This document shows positions 10,786 through 19,935 of a stretch of 64,000 bases of DNA, piece after piece. Position 1 is the stretch's first letter; every line of letters starts with the position of its first letter. The stretch is taken from the NCBI GenBank assembly GCA_021648145.1, contig JAKITI010000009.1:50118-114117 (forward strand), read 5' to 3'. The DNA comes from Gammaproteobacteria bacterium. Its GTDB lineage: Bacteria > Pseudomonadota > Gammaproteobacteria > JAADGQ01. The translations under genes and the position numbers were made by a program. The notes beneath the pieces are model-generated. The model saw nothing but the letters and a program-made list of their open reading frames with translations. It did not search any database and was not told where the DNA came from.

Positions 10786-13281
10786 ATGAAGAAAAAGTCT
10801 CGTATTTTCCGCGTTGTTTTGGCGCTGTTTGCTAGCACAGCTCTGGTCGTGATGGCTGTGGTACTCGGAACTTATCTCTATCTAACACCAAAACTTCCTA
10901 CGACAGATCATTTAAAAGAAACGCAATTACAAGTGCCACTGAGAATTTATACTCAAGATAGCAAGTTAATAGGCGAATTCGGTGAAAAGAAGCGTATTCC
11001 CGTTCGTTATCCTGAGCTGCCCAATATGATGGTAAAGGCTGTTCTATCTGCAGAAGATGATCGGTTTTTTGAGCACCCTGGGGTTGATTATCAAGGAATT
11101 TTACGTGCTGCATTTATATTGATGACGACGGGTGAAAAGGCGCAAGGCGGAAGTACTATCACGATGCAGGTGGCACGTAATTTCTTCCTGAGCCCTGAAA
11201 AAACTTACTTGCGTAAACTCAATGAAATTCTGCTTTCACTCAAAATTGAGCGTGAATTGAGTAAAGAGGAGATTCTCGAGCTCTATTTTAATAAAATTTA
11301 TTTTGGTAACCGAGCTTATGGCATTGCTTCTGCATCGCAGACCTATTATGGCGTACCACTGGATCAGTTGACGATTGCCCAAATGGCCATGCTGGCAGGT
11401 TTGCCCAAAGCGCCGTCAACAATGAACCCTATTATAAATCCACCACGAGCATTAGTGCGCCGCAACTATGTACTTAAACGCATGGTGGCACTGGGCCATA
11501 TCGACCAAGAAACGTATCAGCAGGCTAAAAATGAAGTGGATGATGCAAAAAACCATGGGTTTTCAACGGATCTTGAAGCGCCTTATGTGGCTGAGATGGC
11601 ACGATCATATATGGTTGACCGCTTTGGACAGGAAGCTTACACCCATGGTTACAAAGTATTTACAACACTGGACAGCCGTCTACAACAATCTGCAAATAAA
11701 GCGTTACGCCAAGCACTGCTGGAGTATGATCGTCGTCATGGCTATCGGGGCGCAGAAGAGCGAATTGATGTCGATGATCCATCTGCCTGGCAATCTGCGC
11801 TTAAAAAATATCGCTCATTTGGCCAGCTAACACCCGCTTTAGTGGTTGAAATTGGAAAAAAATCGGTCGTTGCCCAGTTGCCCTCTGGTGAAACGACGCT
11901 CGTTTCATGGGATGGCCTATCGTGGGCACGACCTTATATTGATGTGGACTACCGAGGCTCAGCGCCTAAGGTCGCAAGTGATATTTTGGGTGTTGGAGAT
12001 ATTATTTGGCTACAAAAAGGAAGTAGTGAAGAGGTTCCGTGGCACTTAACCCAGATACCGACCATTAACGGCGCTCTGGTTTCTCTGGATCCAGAAAATG
12101 GGCGTATTATCAGCTTGGTGGGTGGCTTTCACTTTGCGAGAAGTAAATTTAATCGAGTGACTCAAGCACAGCGTCAAGCGGGCTCCAGTTTCAAACCATT
12201 TATTTATTCAGCGGCATTGGATAAAGGCTTTACAGCAGCTTCGTTGGTCAATGATGCACCGGTTGTGTTTGAAGACTCAAAGCTGGAAAGTGTATGGCGA
12301 CCCGAGAATTATAGTGGCAGGTTTTATGGTCCGACCCGTTTGCGTGAAGCGCTGACAAAATCACGTAATCTGGTCTCTATTCGACTGTTACGCAGTATTG
12401 GCATCGGTTACACAACGCAATATGTTGCACAGTTTGGCTTTGATAAAGCCCGGTTACCCCGTAATTTATCACTTGCCCTTGGCAGTGCTGCTGTCACACC
12501 ATTGGAGTTGGCGAACGCCTATACTGTGCTGGCCAACGGCGGCTATCGGGTGGAGCCTTATTTCGTTGAGCGTATTGTGGGTGCGAATGGTGAAATCATG
12601 GAGCAGGCGCAGCCTGTTACTGTTTGTCGTGAATGTGAAGCATCTTCTAGCCCTGAAGTTGTAGACATTAATAATAATTTCAGGCGTGATGAAATAGTAA
12701 AAACCTCCCCACGATCTGAAGCATATGGGGTGATTGCTCGTTCGCCCGAAATAGACGCAGGTGATGGTGCACCTATACCAGCGGAGCAAGTTGTTTCAAA
12801 GCAAAATATCTGGTTAATCACCAGCATGATGCGTGATGTGATTAAACGAGGCACGGGGCAACGTGCCATGGCTTTGGGACGTAATGATCTGGCGGGTAAA
12901 ACCGGAACTACGAATGATCAATTTGATGCTTGGTTTGCCGGGTTTAACTCCAGTGTTGTGACGGTCGCTTGGGTCGGGTTTGATCAGGTCGCAACATTAG
13001 GTGCACAAGAGAGTGGTGGTAAAGCAGCACTACCTATGTGGGTCAGTTATATGCGGGATGCACTAAAAGGTGTTCCTGAGCATGAGCTCATACAGCCAGA
13101 AGGTTTAGTCTCTGTAAAAATTTCCCCTGAAACAGGCATGTTAGCCAGTGTCGACCAAGCGGACGCTATCATTGAAACATTCAGAGAAGAAAATGTACCG
13201 CAGCAGAAAATTCAAAGCGATGCCGTGATTATGACAGGCGGCGAAGACGGACAGCCTGTTGTGGAAGAAGAGCTGTTTTGA
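10786..13281 (+). CDS. mrcA: Penicillin-binding protein 1A (bifunctional glycosyltransferase/transpeptidase)
   Basis: This 831-residue class A PBP polymerises lipid II into glycan strands and crosslinks peptides in the periplasm. It has a short cytoplasmic start and a membrane anchor at about 8-32. The GT51 domain includes AEDDRFFEHPGVD (catalytic Glu about 90) and GGSTITMQVARNFFL. An OB-like insert follows, then the transpeptidase with SSFK (Ser467, Lys470), SRN at 526-528 and KTGT at 705-708. All catalytic motifs are intact. Length fits the PBP1A rather than the PBP1B group. The usual neighbour, a pil operon, is absent; murJ lies convergent two bases away, so both neighbours act in peptidoglycan synthesis. 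Confidence 0.95.
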   Translation: MKKKSRIFRVVLALFASTALVVMAVVLGTYLYLTPKLPTTDHLKETQLQVPLRIYTQDSKLIGEFGEKKRIPVRYPELPNMMVKAVLSAEDDRFFEHPGVDYQGILRAAFILMTTGEKAQGGSTITMQVARNFFLSPEKTYLRKLNEILLSLKIERELSKEEILELYFNKIYFGNRAYGIASASQTYYGVPLDQLTIAQMAMLAGLPKAPSTMNPIINPPRALVRRNYVLKRMVALGHIDQETYQQAKNEVDDAKNHGFSTDLEAPYVAEMARSYMVDRFGQEAYTHGYKVFTTLDSRLQQSANKALRQALLEYDRRHGYRGAEERIDVDDPSAWQSALKKYRSFGQLTPALVVEIGKKSVVAQLPSGETTLVSWDGLSWARPYIDVDYRGSAPKVASDILGVGDIIWLQKGSSEEVPWHLTQIPTINGALVSLDPENGRIISLVGGFHFARSKFNRVTQAQRQAGSSFKPFIYSAALDKGFTAASLVNDAPVVFEDSKLESVWRPENYSGRFYGPTRLREALTKSRNLVSIRLLRSIGIGYTTQYVAQFGFDKARLPRNLSLALGSAAVTPLELANAYTVLANGGYRVEPYFVERIVGANGEIMEQAQPVTVCRECEASSSPEVVDINNNFRRDEIVKTSPRSEAYGVIARSPEIDAGDGAPIPAEQVVSKQNIWLITSMMRDVIKRGTGQRAMALGRNDLAGKTGTTNDQFDAWFAGFNSSVVTVAWVGFDQVATLGAQESGGKAALPMWVSYMRDALKGVPEHELIQPEGLVSVKISPETGMLASVDQADAIIETFREENVPQQKIQSDAVIMTGGEDGQPVVEEELF

Positions 13282-13283
13282 TA

Positions 13284-14828
13284 TTAATCTTTCTGTTTCA
13301 ATAGCTGTTTTGGATGGATGCCCATGAGCAATAATGCGATAAAATAAACAATCGCACCGACTGTAACCCATAAAAATAGCTGCACTGCACGTTCATACCA
13401 GCTCCATTCAAGCCACTGGCTGAGTTCGCCCGCTCCCCACCAAATAACAGTGACCATGGCCGTTGTAGCGACCATAATTTTTAGGATCAAAATCGCCCAG
13501 CCCGATTCAGGCTGATATACGCCCTCTTTACGCAAGGCACGATAAAGTAAAACAGCGTTCAAAAGCGCAGAGAGTGATGTGGCAAGCGCCAGACCCGCAT
13601 GCGCTAACGGTAATACCAGTGCGAGATTCATTGCCATATTAGCCACCATGGCAATGATGCCTATTTTGACTGGAGTTGTTGTATTTTGCCGCGCATAAAA
13701 TCCGGTCGCCAGCACCTTGATAGTGATAAAGCTGACTAAGCCTAAAGAGTAAGCCATCAAGCTCTCACGAGCCATTCTGACATCATAACCACTGAACTCA
13801 CCATATTGAAAAAGTGTCGCGAGCATTGGCCCTGCAAGAATCGCTAAAGCTGCAGCGGCAGGCACACTGAGTATCACCACTAACCGTAATGCCCAATCCA
13901 GTGTATGAGAAAAATCTTGTGCAGATTTTTCAGCATGCTTGGTAGACAAGCTGGGTAGAATGACTGTCGCGACCGCAATGCCCAGAAGACCTAATGGAAA
14001 CTCAACCAGACGATCAGAAAAATAGAGCCAACTGACGCTTCCTGCAACTAAAAAAGAGGCGATGAGTGTGTCGAGTAATAAATTGATTTGTGCCACTGAT
14101 GATCCAAAAAGAGCTGGAATCATCAGTTTCATGATTCGCCCGACACCTTCATCATTTTTTTTGTAGCGAGGGCGAGGCAACAGGCGTAGGCGATATAAAA
14201 AAGGAAGTTGAAACAGCAGCTGAATCACACCACCAAAAAATACCCCCCATGCCAGCGCCATTACCGGCTGATCAAGCAGTGGCGCAAGCCATATTGCACA
14301 AGCAATAAGTGATAAATTCAAAAATACCGGTGTAAATGCAGGAGCGGCAAACTGGCCGTAGCTGTTTAATATTCCTCCGGCGAATGCAACGAGAGAAATA
14401 AAAAATATATAAGGAAATGTGATGCGTAACATATCAGTGGTGAGGCTGTATCGGTCAGGCTCATCAAGAAAGCCAGGGGCAAAGATCATCACCAATACAG
14501 GTGCAGCGATCACACCGATGAGTGTGATAAAAAACAGCACGCCACCTAATACACCGCAGACATGATTGACTAGCTGTTGCACATCCTCATGTTCACGTTG
14601 TGTTTTGTATTCACTTAATACGGGTACAAATGCCAGTGAAAATGCACCTTCAGCAAACAACCTTCGCATAAAATTGGGAATTTTAAACGCAACAAAAAAT
14701 GCATCAGCGGCAATTCCTGCACCAAAAAGGCGAGCAATAATGATGTCGCGCACGAACCCCAGAATACGCGACAACATGGTCATGCTGCCAACACTGGCAA
14801 TGGATTTTAACAGTGATTTTTTTTTCAT
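13284..14828 (-). CDS. murJ: Lipid II flippase MurJ
   Basis: This 514-residue polytopic membrane protein of the MOP superfamily moves lipid II across the inner membrane. It begins MKKKSLLKSIASVGSMTMLSRILGFVRD, the family's characteristic start, followed by AFFVAFKIPNFMRRLFAEGAFSLAFVPV. About 14 hydrophobic segments span the length. The spacing is typical of MurJ rather than Wzx proteins. It converges with PBP1A with only two bases between stop codons, and no terminator is visible between them. The region upstream of its start (14829-15098) must hold its promoter. Confidence 0.95.
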   Translation of the reverse strand: MKKKSLLKSIASVGSMTMLSRILGFVRDIIIARLFGAGIAADAFFVAFKIPNFMRRLFAEGAFSLAFVPVLSEYKTQREHEDVQQLVNHVCGVLGGVLFFITLIGVIAAPVLVMIFAPGFLDEPDRYSLTTDMLRITFPYIFFISLVAFAGGILNSYGQFAAPAFTPVFLNLSLIACAIWLAPLLDQPVMALAWGVFFGGVIQLLFQLPFLYRLRLLPRPRYKKNDEGVGRIMKLMIPALFGSSVAQINLLLDTLIASFLVAGSVSWLYFSDRLVEFPLGLLGIAVATVILPSLSTKHAEKSAQDFSHTLDWALRLVVILSVPAAAALAILAGPMLATLFQYGEFSGYDVRMARESLMAYSLGLVSFITIKVLATGFYARQNTTTPVKIGIIAMVANMAMNLALVLPLAHAGLALATSLSALLNAVLLYRALRKEGVYQPESGWAILILKIMVATTAMVTVIWWGAGELSQWLEWSWYERAVQLFLWVTVGAIVYFIALLLMGIHPKQLLKQKD

Positions 14829-15098
14829 AGGTTAATCGCGTGGATGGGTCAATGTAGTGTTATTTTTCTTTCTGTATGTAAAGTCACATAAAAATAGCTA
14901 TGTATTAATATACATGTTTGACCGGAATTATGCCTTGATTTTGGCTAAATGGATCACCATTTTTTTCTACTGAGTGCTTCTTACTTGCAGGGTTTTAGGT
15001 GGGGTTGCTAAATTGTGACATGCGACTTAAAGCAATAGCTGTAAGTGCCGTAAAAAGAGAGGTGGTTCAGGTATTCCTTGTTATAACAGGATGGGTCA
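14829..15098. other. Intergenic stretch upstream of murJ with a 14-base direct repeat
   Basis: No gene is seen. GGATGGGTCAATGT occurs at 14842-14855 and again, identically, at 15089-15102 over the start of the small ORF downstream. Promoters for murJ (leftward) and the small ORF (rightward) are expected here. Confidence 0.4.
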
Positions 15099-15287
15099 AT
15101 GTTTGAAATAGAGACGTGCGCAGATATGATTTATTCCCAAGATAGTTGTGAAGTATTAGTTATGACGGAGCAAAATGAATACTTTGAGTTTATGGGGTCA
15201 GCTAATGAGTACGACGAAATAGATTTTGAAGGGCTTGGTTTTGGCCGTGCTCGAAATGTAGCATTGCCACCGATGTTCTGTTCTTGA
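15099..15287 (+). CDS. Small acidic hypothetical protein
   Basis: A 62-codon open frame with no recognised homologue, strongly acidic (EQNEYFEF, ANEYDEIDFEGLGFG), with cysteines at 7, 18 and 61. Support for it being real: AGGATGGG lies just before the ATG, a strong terminator-like hairpin follows its stop by 11 bases, and there is otherwise a gene-free 500-base gap. Against: no known domain, a weak ribosome-binding site and short length. A short hairpin (TCCT...AGGA, 15074-15091) could mask the ribosome-binding site. No function is proposed. Confidence 0.35.
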   Translation: MFEIETCADMIYSQDSCEVLVMTEQNEYFEFMGSANEYDEIDFEGLGFGRARNVALPPMFCS

Positions 15288-15297
15288 TTACATGTTC

Positions 15298-15321
15298 GTG
15301 CTGAGACGTGAATCTCAGCAC
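15298..15321. terminator. Bidirectional terminator-like hairpin
   Basis: GTGCTGAGA (15298-15306) and TCTCAGCAC (15313-15321) form a perfect nine-base-pair stem with a six-base loop. It sits between the small rightward ORF and the leftward lysA. The T-run is weak on either side. Confidence 0.55.
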
Positions 15322-15337
15322 AGCTTTCAAGATCAAT

Positions 15338-16582
15338 CTATGGCAAAAGGTGTTCATTTTCAAAGAGCGATTCAACCGTTTCACGTTGCCGGATTAAATG
15401 AACAGCCTCGCCATCAACCATCACTTCGGCAATGCGAGTGCGAGTATTGTAATTTGAACTCATAGTAAAACCATAAGCACCGGAAGAGCGAATTGCGAGT
15501 AGATCACCTTGTTGAATATTAAGTTTCCGCTCTTTTCCCAGAAAATCTCCAGTTTCACAAATAGGCCCAACGACATCATAAAGCTTTTTTCCCCCCTCAT
15601 TTTTTTGTTGTAGGGGAATAATTTCTTGCCAGGCGCTGTAGAGTGCAGGGCGCATTAAATCATTCATTGCGGCATCAACAATCGCAAAGTTTTTATGACC
15701 CTGTTTTATATATTCCACTTGGGTTAGAAGTATGCCTGCATTGCCCATAATGGCTCTTCCTGGTTCGATAATGATTTTATAGTTTTTTCCACTGATCTCT
15801 TTTGTTATTGCTGCGGCCAGCTCAGCAGGTTGCGGAGGTGTTTCATTCTGATAGGAAATGCCCAGACCGCCCCCTAAATCAAGATGCTTAATTTGAATGC
15901 CATCGGCTTTGAGTTGATCCGCAAGATGGATGACACGTTTCATAGCGTCAATAAACGGCGCAATATCGATGATCTGTGAGCCAATATGGCAGTCAATTCC
16001 AATCACATCAAGATGAGAAAGTGACTTGGCATAGCGATAGAGTGAAGGTGCTTGTTTGATATCTACACCAAACTTGTTCTCTTTCAGACCCGTTGAAATA
16101 TAGGGGTGGGTTCGAGCATCGACATCGGGATTGACGCGCAGTGAAACCGGTGCGCGCTGACTCTGTTGCCTCGCAATGGTCTCAATACGCTCCAACTCTT
16201 GCCTAGATTCGACATTAAAGCAGTAAATGCCCGCTTTGAGTGCTTGCTCAATTTCATCAAAACGTTTGCCCACGCCGGAAAAAACAACTTTGGATGGGTC
16301 ACCTCCAGCACGTATCACGCGCGCAAGCTCGCCACCCGAGACAACATCAAAGCCCGACCCCAGCCTTGCTAAAAGATTAAGCACAGCAATATTGGAGTTG
16401 GCTTTAGCGGCATAACAGACTAAATGATCGTGATCTTTAAATGCATCATTAAATGCATGCCAGTGGCGCTCCAGTGTGGCACGGGAATAAACATAGCAAG
16501 GCGTGCCATACGTTTCGGCAACTATTTTTAGTGCGACATTTTCAGCAAATAGCTGCCCATTTTGATAGTTGAAATGATCCAT
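15338..16582 (-). CDS. lysA: Diaminopimelate decarboxylase
   Basis: This 414-residue PLP enzyme of the alanine-racemase-fold decarboxylases converts meso-diaminopimelate to L-lysine. The PLP lysine is K60 in LVCYAAKANSN. The stretch HIGSQI, the phosphate-binding GGGLGI and the active-site CETGD at the dimer interface are all present. Length is standard. The upstream partner lptM starts 142 bases before it and ends 16 bases before it, the common lptM-lysA arrangement of gammaproteobacteria. A hairpin terminator lies just beyond its stop. Confidence 0.96.
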   Translation of the reverse strand: MDHFNYQNGQLFAENVALKIVAETYGTPCYVYSRATLERHWHAFNDAFKDHDHLVCYAAKANSNIAVLNLLARLGSGFDVVSGGELARVIRAGGDPSKVVFSGVGKRFDEIEQALKAGIYCFNVESRQELERIETIARQQSQRAPVSLRVNPDVDARTHPYISTGLKENKFGVDIKQAPSLYRYAKSLSHLDVIGIDCHIGSQIIDIAPFIDAMKRVIHLADQLKADGIQIKHLDLGGGLGISYQNETPPQPAELAAAITKEISGKNYKIIIEPGRAIMGNAGILLTQVEYIKQGHKNFAIVDAAMNDLMRPALYSAWQEIIPLQQKNEGGKKLYDVVGPICETGDFLGKERKLNIQQGDLLAIRSSGAYGFTMSSNYNTRTRIAEVMVDGEAVHLIRQRETVESLFENEHLLP

Positions 16583-16598
16583 AAGTATAAGTTTTTAG

Positions 16599-16724
16599 TT
16601 AATTGGAGGTCGACTCTGGCGTTTCAAGTGGCAAGTAAAGATCACCTTTTTGACCGCAACCGATGAGCGTCATAGCGATCATGGTGCAAAAAACGACAAA
16701 AATTATAAAGTGACCTGTTTTCAT
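16599..16724 (-). CDS. lptM: LPS translocon maturation lipoprotein LptM
   Basis: A 41-residue lipoprotein: a hydrophobic signal (GHFIIFVVFCTMIAMTLIG), a lipobox cysteine in LIGC and the diagnostic short tail CGQKGDLYLPLE. This matches the LptM (YifL/LppL) family, which binds the LptD-LptE translocon and promotes correct LptD disulfide formation. The gene is encoded directly before lysA, the usual location. No strong ribosome-binding site is seen before the ATG. Its client LptD is encoded 12 kb away at 2.3-4.5 kb. Confidence 0.9.
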   Translation of the reverse strand: MKTGHFIIFVVFCTMIAMTLIGCGQKGDLYLPLETPESTSN

Positions 16725-16869
16725 ACGAATATTAATGGGTTGATGTCGAGCCTAAAAAACGCAGTTATTATGCTATATACTTAGAAGCTTTGTAAATTGT
16801 GAATTCTAACACGCCCTGTTTACCCGTAGCTGTTTTTATAAAGATTACTTATATGATTAGAGTCCAAAA

Positions 16870-18168
16870 ATGAAAAACACGCAGTTCAATCAGGAGTTAT
16901 TGCAATTCTTAGGCGCATCCCCCACGCCATTTCATGCGGTTGAAGCAATGGCGGAGCCGCTTTTATCAGCCGGCTTTGAACGGTTGAATGAAGCGGAGCA
17001 CTGGGTGCTTGTACCAGGCAGTCGTTATTTTGTAACGCGCAATGACTCTTCTATTATCGCTTTTACTATGGGGTATGGGGATGTTGCTGAGTCCGGCTTC
17101 AGAATGACGGGTGCACATACAGATAGTCCGTGCTTAAAAGTTAAACCGCAGCCTGAAATCGTGAAGTATGGTTATTATCAGTTAGGTGTTGAGGTTTACG
17201 GTGGTGTGCTGTTAAACCCGTGGTTTGATCGTGATCTTTCAATGGCTGGGCGAGTGAGCTACCTCACTGATCAAGGTGTACTGGAAAGCGCGTTGATTGA
17301 TTTTAAATATCCCGTTGCAATGATTCCCAGCCTGGCGATTCATCTCGACAGGAATGCAAATAAAGAGCGTACCGTCAATCCACAAAAAGATTTGCCTCCG
17401 TTGCTATTTCTATCGGAAAAGGGAAATCAACCTGACTTCCATGATTTATTGCTTCAGCAATTATTAGAGCAGCACTCATCCATTGAGGCTGAAAAAGTAC
17501 TTGATTATGAAATCAGCCTTTATGATACACAGCCCCCAGCATTGATCGGGTTTCATCAAGAATTTATTGCCAGTGCACGGCTTGATAACTTATTAAGCTG
17601 TTTTACGTTGATGAAGAGCTTGATTGAATCAGAGGCTGACCATCAGCACTTTAACTTAATGGTGTGTAGTGATCATGAAGAGGTTGGCAGTGCATCCGCT
17701 TGTGGAGCGCAAGGGCCTTTTCTGGAGTCGGTACTTTCACGTATTTGTGATACTCAAGAGTGTATGCTGAGAGCGCTGGATCGCTCGGTAATGGTTTCAG
17801 TTGATAATGCACATGCGATGCACCCTAATTTTGCAGAAAAATATGATGCCAATCATGGGCCGATACTGAATGAAGGGCCAGTCATCAAAGTAAATGCAAA
17901 TCAGCGTTATGCTTCCAACAGTGAAACAGCGGCACTGTTTCGTTATCTTTGCGAGCAGCAACAGGTGCCCGTTCAGAGTTTTGTGGTGCGGAGTGATATG
18001 GGCTGTGGTTCAACGATTGGCCCGATTACCGCGAGTGGCATTGGTGTTAAAACAGTGGATGTGGGCGTACCAACATTTGCAATGCACTCTATTCGTGAAT
18101 TGGCAGGCCATCGTGATGCTTTTTCGTTGCATCAGGTTTTACAAGGTTTTTATCACCTAAACGAGTGA
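16870..18168 (+). CDS. apeB: M18 family aminopeptidase
   Basis: A 432-residue zinc metalloaminopeptidase of family M18, which removes acidic N-terminal residues (aspartyl aminopeptidase type). Visible motifs are [13 protein letters not shown] with zinc ligand H83, the SARLDNL segment, [18 protein letters not shown] (catalytic Glu and metal ligand) and [12 protein letters not shown] near the end, followed by [12 protein letters not shown]. The protein is cytosolic, without a signal peptide. Length is standard. It is divergent from lptM-lysA, with 145 bases between the starts, and followed by a 300-base region without a confident gene. Confidence 0.93.
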   Translation: MKNTQFNQELLQFLGASPTPFHAVEAMAEPLLSAGFERLNEAEHWVLVPGSRYFVTRNDSSIIAFTMGYGDVAESGFRMTGAHTDSPCLKVKPQPEIVKYGYYQLGVEVYGGVLLNPWFDRDLSMAGRVSYLTDQGVLESALIDFKYPVAMIPSLAIHLDRNANKERTVNPQKDLPPLLFLSEKGNQPDFHDLLLQQLLEQHSSIEAEKVLDYEISLYDTQPPALIGFHQEFIASARLDNLLSCFTLMKSLIESEADHQHFNLMVCSDHEEVGSASACGAQGPFLESVLSRICDTQECMLRALDRSVMVSVDNAHAMHPNFAEKYDANHGPILNEGPVIKVNANQRYASNSETAALFRYLCEQQQVPVQSFVVRSDMGCGSTIGPITASGIGVKTVDVGVPTFAMHSIRELAGHRDAFSLHQVLQGFYHLNE

Positions 18169-18468
18169 CTAGGGCGAGCCTCTGTGTATTTATAAAGTTA
18201 GAAGGCCAAAGAATAATTGGAACACAAAAAGAAGAATTACCCAATTTCTTGGAAATCATTGGTCGACTGGATAGAGTCGCATTTACTACACACAGAGGTT
18301 CTTTAGTAACCGATAATGGCCTAAAGTAAGGTCATTTAAGTGATGCAAATATCATTTTCAAACAAAAAAGCGAATAACTGTTTACCTTTTTATTGATCAG
18401 ATGTTTAATGAGCTATTTAAGGAACCTCTTTTATATATAGTAAAAAGGTCATTGGTAATATAGTTCAT
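18169..18468. repeat. Intergenic 300 bases with a MITE-like inverted-repeat element
   Basis: CCTCTGTGT (18179-18187) and ACACAGAGG (18290-18298) are perfect nine-base inverted repeats bounding 120 bases. Inside, CGACT...AGTCG forms a further short dyad. This resembles a very small non-autonomous element. An uninterrupted 54-codon frame starting at GTG 18165 (overlapping the apeB stop) and ending at 18329 crosses it; it has no ribosome-binding site or known domain and is not called as a gene. The right part should hold the promoter of the L,D-transpeptidase. Confidence 0.35.
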
Positions 18469-19398
18469 ATGAATATTTCAGTTTGGCCAACACTGCTATT
18501 ACTCTTTCTTTTATCTTCTCGAAGTTTTGCTGAATCCTTTTTTCTGCCGACACCCGACAATGATGTAGTTGGTCAACTCATTGCCGTTCAATTAAGTGAT
18601 TCGGACACGTTACTAGATATCGCACGTCAATATAATGTGGGTTATGTCGAAATTACCCAGGCCAATCCAGATATTGATCCATGGCAACCTGATAAAAACT
18701 CTTTTGTTGTTATACCTTCTTTATATATATTACCCAATGCGCCTAGAAAAGGTATTGTGATTAACGTGCCCGAGATGCGGCTGTATTACTATCCCAAGCC
18801 AAAAAAAGGCCAAAAACCTATGGTCATTACTTATCCAATTAGCATCGGCAAAGAGGGGCACTTAATGCCGTTAGGCCAATCAGTAATTACGGCCAAAATA
18901 GAAAACCCATCATGGACGGTTCCCCCAGACGTTCGAGCAGCATACAAAGCGGAAGGCCAGGATTTACCCCGTGTTGTTCCTCCCGGCGATAAAAACCCTC
19001 TTGGCAAATTTGCAATGCAGCTAGGGAGTAGTGCCTATTTTATTCATGGAACCAACAAGCCTCACGGCATTGGAATGCGTGTTAGTTATGGGTGTATTCG
19101 ATTATATCCAGAAGATATTGCCAAATTCATCTACATGGCTCCGAGAAAAACACCCGTTACTGTCATCAATCAGCCTTTTAAGGTCGGAAAGCATCATGAA
19201 AATATATATATAGAAGCGCATCCAACCCTAGCTGAATGGGATATTCCATCACTGTTCGATAACCTGCCGTCCACCCTCAGTGCTGATAATTTAGCACTAT
19301 TAGTCAACTCACCTGAAATGATTCATCAAATTATTAAACAGAAATCAGGCATTCCAATACCAATACATACAGAAAATAAAAAGGTGCTTTCCCAGTAG
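18469..19398 (+). CDS. L,D-transpeptidase (ErfK/YbiS type) with LysM domain
   Basis: A 309-residue exported enzyme: signal peptide at about 1-21 (cleavage near SFA/ES), a LysM peptidoglycan-binding module (about 38-85: VQLSDSDTLLDIARQYNVGYVEITQANPDI), then a YkuD catalytic domain (about 96-235). The catalytic signature is intact, with HGTNKP (His193) and SYGCIRL (Cys209). E. coli relatives ErfK, YbiS, YcfS and YnhG either attach the Lpp lipoprotein to meso-DAP or make 3-3 crosslinks. The convergent neighbour is an Lpp-like lipoprotein ending in lysine, a plausible substrate, so a lipoprotein-anchoring role is favoured by inference. Confidence 0.93.
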   Translation: MNISVWPTLLLLFLLSSRSFAESFFLPTPDNDVVGQLIAVQLSDSDTLLDIARQYNVGYVEITQANPDIDPWQPDKNSFVVIPSLYILPNAPRKGIVINVPEMRLYYYPKPKKGQKPMVITYPISIGKEGHLMPLGQSVITAKIENPSWTVPPDVRAAYKAEGQDLPRVVPPGDKNPLGKFAMQLGSSAYFIHGTNKPHGIGMRVSYGCIRLYPEDIAKFIYMAPRKTPVTVINQPFKVGKHHENIYIEAHPTLAEWDIPSLFDNLPSTLSADNLALLVNSPEMIHQIIKQKSGIPIPIHTENKKVLSQ

Positions 19399-19421
19399 AG
19401 TAACTGAGTTATTTAGAGGGG

Positions 19422-19457
19422 AAAAAGCCTGATAACTTACATAGCCACCAGGCTTTA
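19422..19457. terminator. Bidirectional terminator between L,D-transpeptidase and Lpp-like genes
   Basis: AAAGCCTG and CAGGCTTT pair over a 17-base loop, with an A-run on the left and T-rich sequence on the right, suiting termination of both convergent genes. Confidence 0.7.
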
Positions 19458-19464
19458 TTCGACT

Positions 19465-19803
19465 TTATTTGCTCATTGATTTTTCAAACATCCGATCCGA
19501 ACGGTCGATTGCTGAATTAGCCGCTTCTAGTGCACGAGCCGCTTCTGCCTTGGCTTGCTCTGCTGCATTCAGCGCTTGCTGAGCTTTGTTTTCGGCTGAC
19601 ATTGCTGCGTCACTTGCACCTGCAACACTACTTTGTGCACTTTGAGCTGCGCTCAATGCTTTATTAGCCGTTGATTGTGCCGCCGCTGCATCTACTTTTG
19701 CTTCATCAGCCGCAGTCAATGCTTTTGTTCCAACTGAACTACACGCACTCAACATAGCGATAGAAATCAAGCCACCAACAATAGGGATAAATTTTTTTTT
19801 CAT
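19465..19803 (-). CDS. Lpp-like alanine-zipper lipoprotein
   Basis: A 112-residue lipoprotein precursor. The lipobox LSAC places the acylated cysteine at 21. The mature part is an alanine-rich coiled coil with heptad-like spacing (AADEAKVDAAAAQSTANKALSAAQ, then AEQAKAEAARALEAANSA) and ends in RSDRMFEKSMSK, with lysine as the last residue, as in E. coli Lpp and Pseudomonas OprI, where that lysine is linked to peptidoglycan. The mature part is longer than Lpp (about 92 versus 58 residues). The start at 19803 is chosen because it opens directly with a signal peptide and is preceded by AGAGAGAA; a longer frame to 19860 is unlikely. The L,D-transpeptidase next door fits a tethering role. Confidence 0.85.
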   Translation of the reverse strand: MKKKFIPIVGGLISIAMLSACSSVGTKALTAADEAKVDAAAAQSTANKALSAAQSAQSSVAGASDAAMSAENKAQQALNAAEQAKAEAARALEAANSAIDRSDRMFEKSMSK

Positions 19804-19935
19804 TACATTCTCTCTAATTATTTTATTAAAATTATTTATGAAGATTTCAGACATCGTCATTGCTTAGATTACATCCATTTTCCATTCCGCTCAATATCAT
19901 TTGTCAGAACCTTTAACACTATCACAAAAAAACCG

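Noticed and set aside
12469..12869. Two reverse-strand open frames over 100 codons within PBP1A
   Set aside because: The + strand frame contains all PBP1A catalytic motifs continuously; the antisense frames have no recognisable sequence.
18165..18329. 54-codon gene overlapping the apeB stop
   Set aside because: No ribosome-binding site, no known domain, and an inverted-repeat element crosses it; kept only as a finding.
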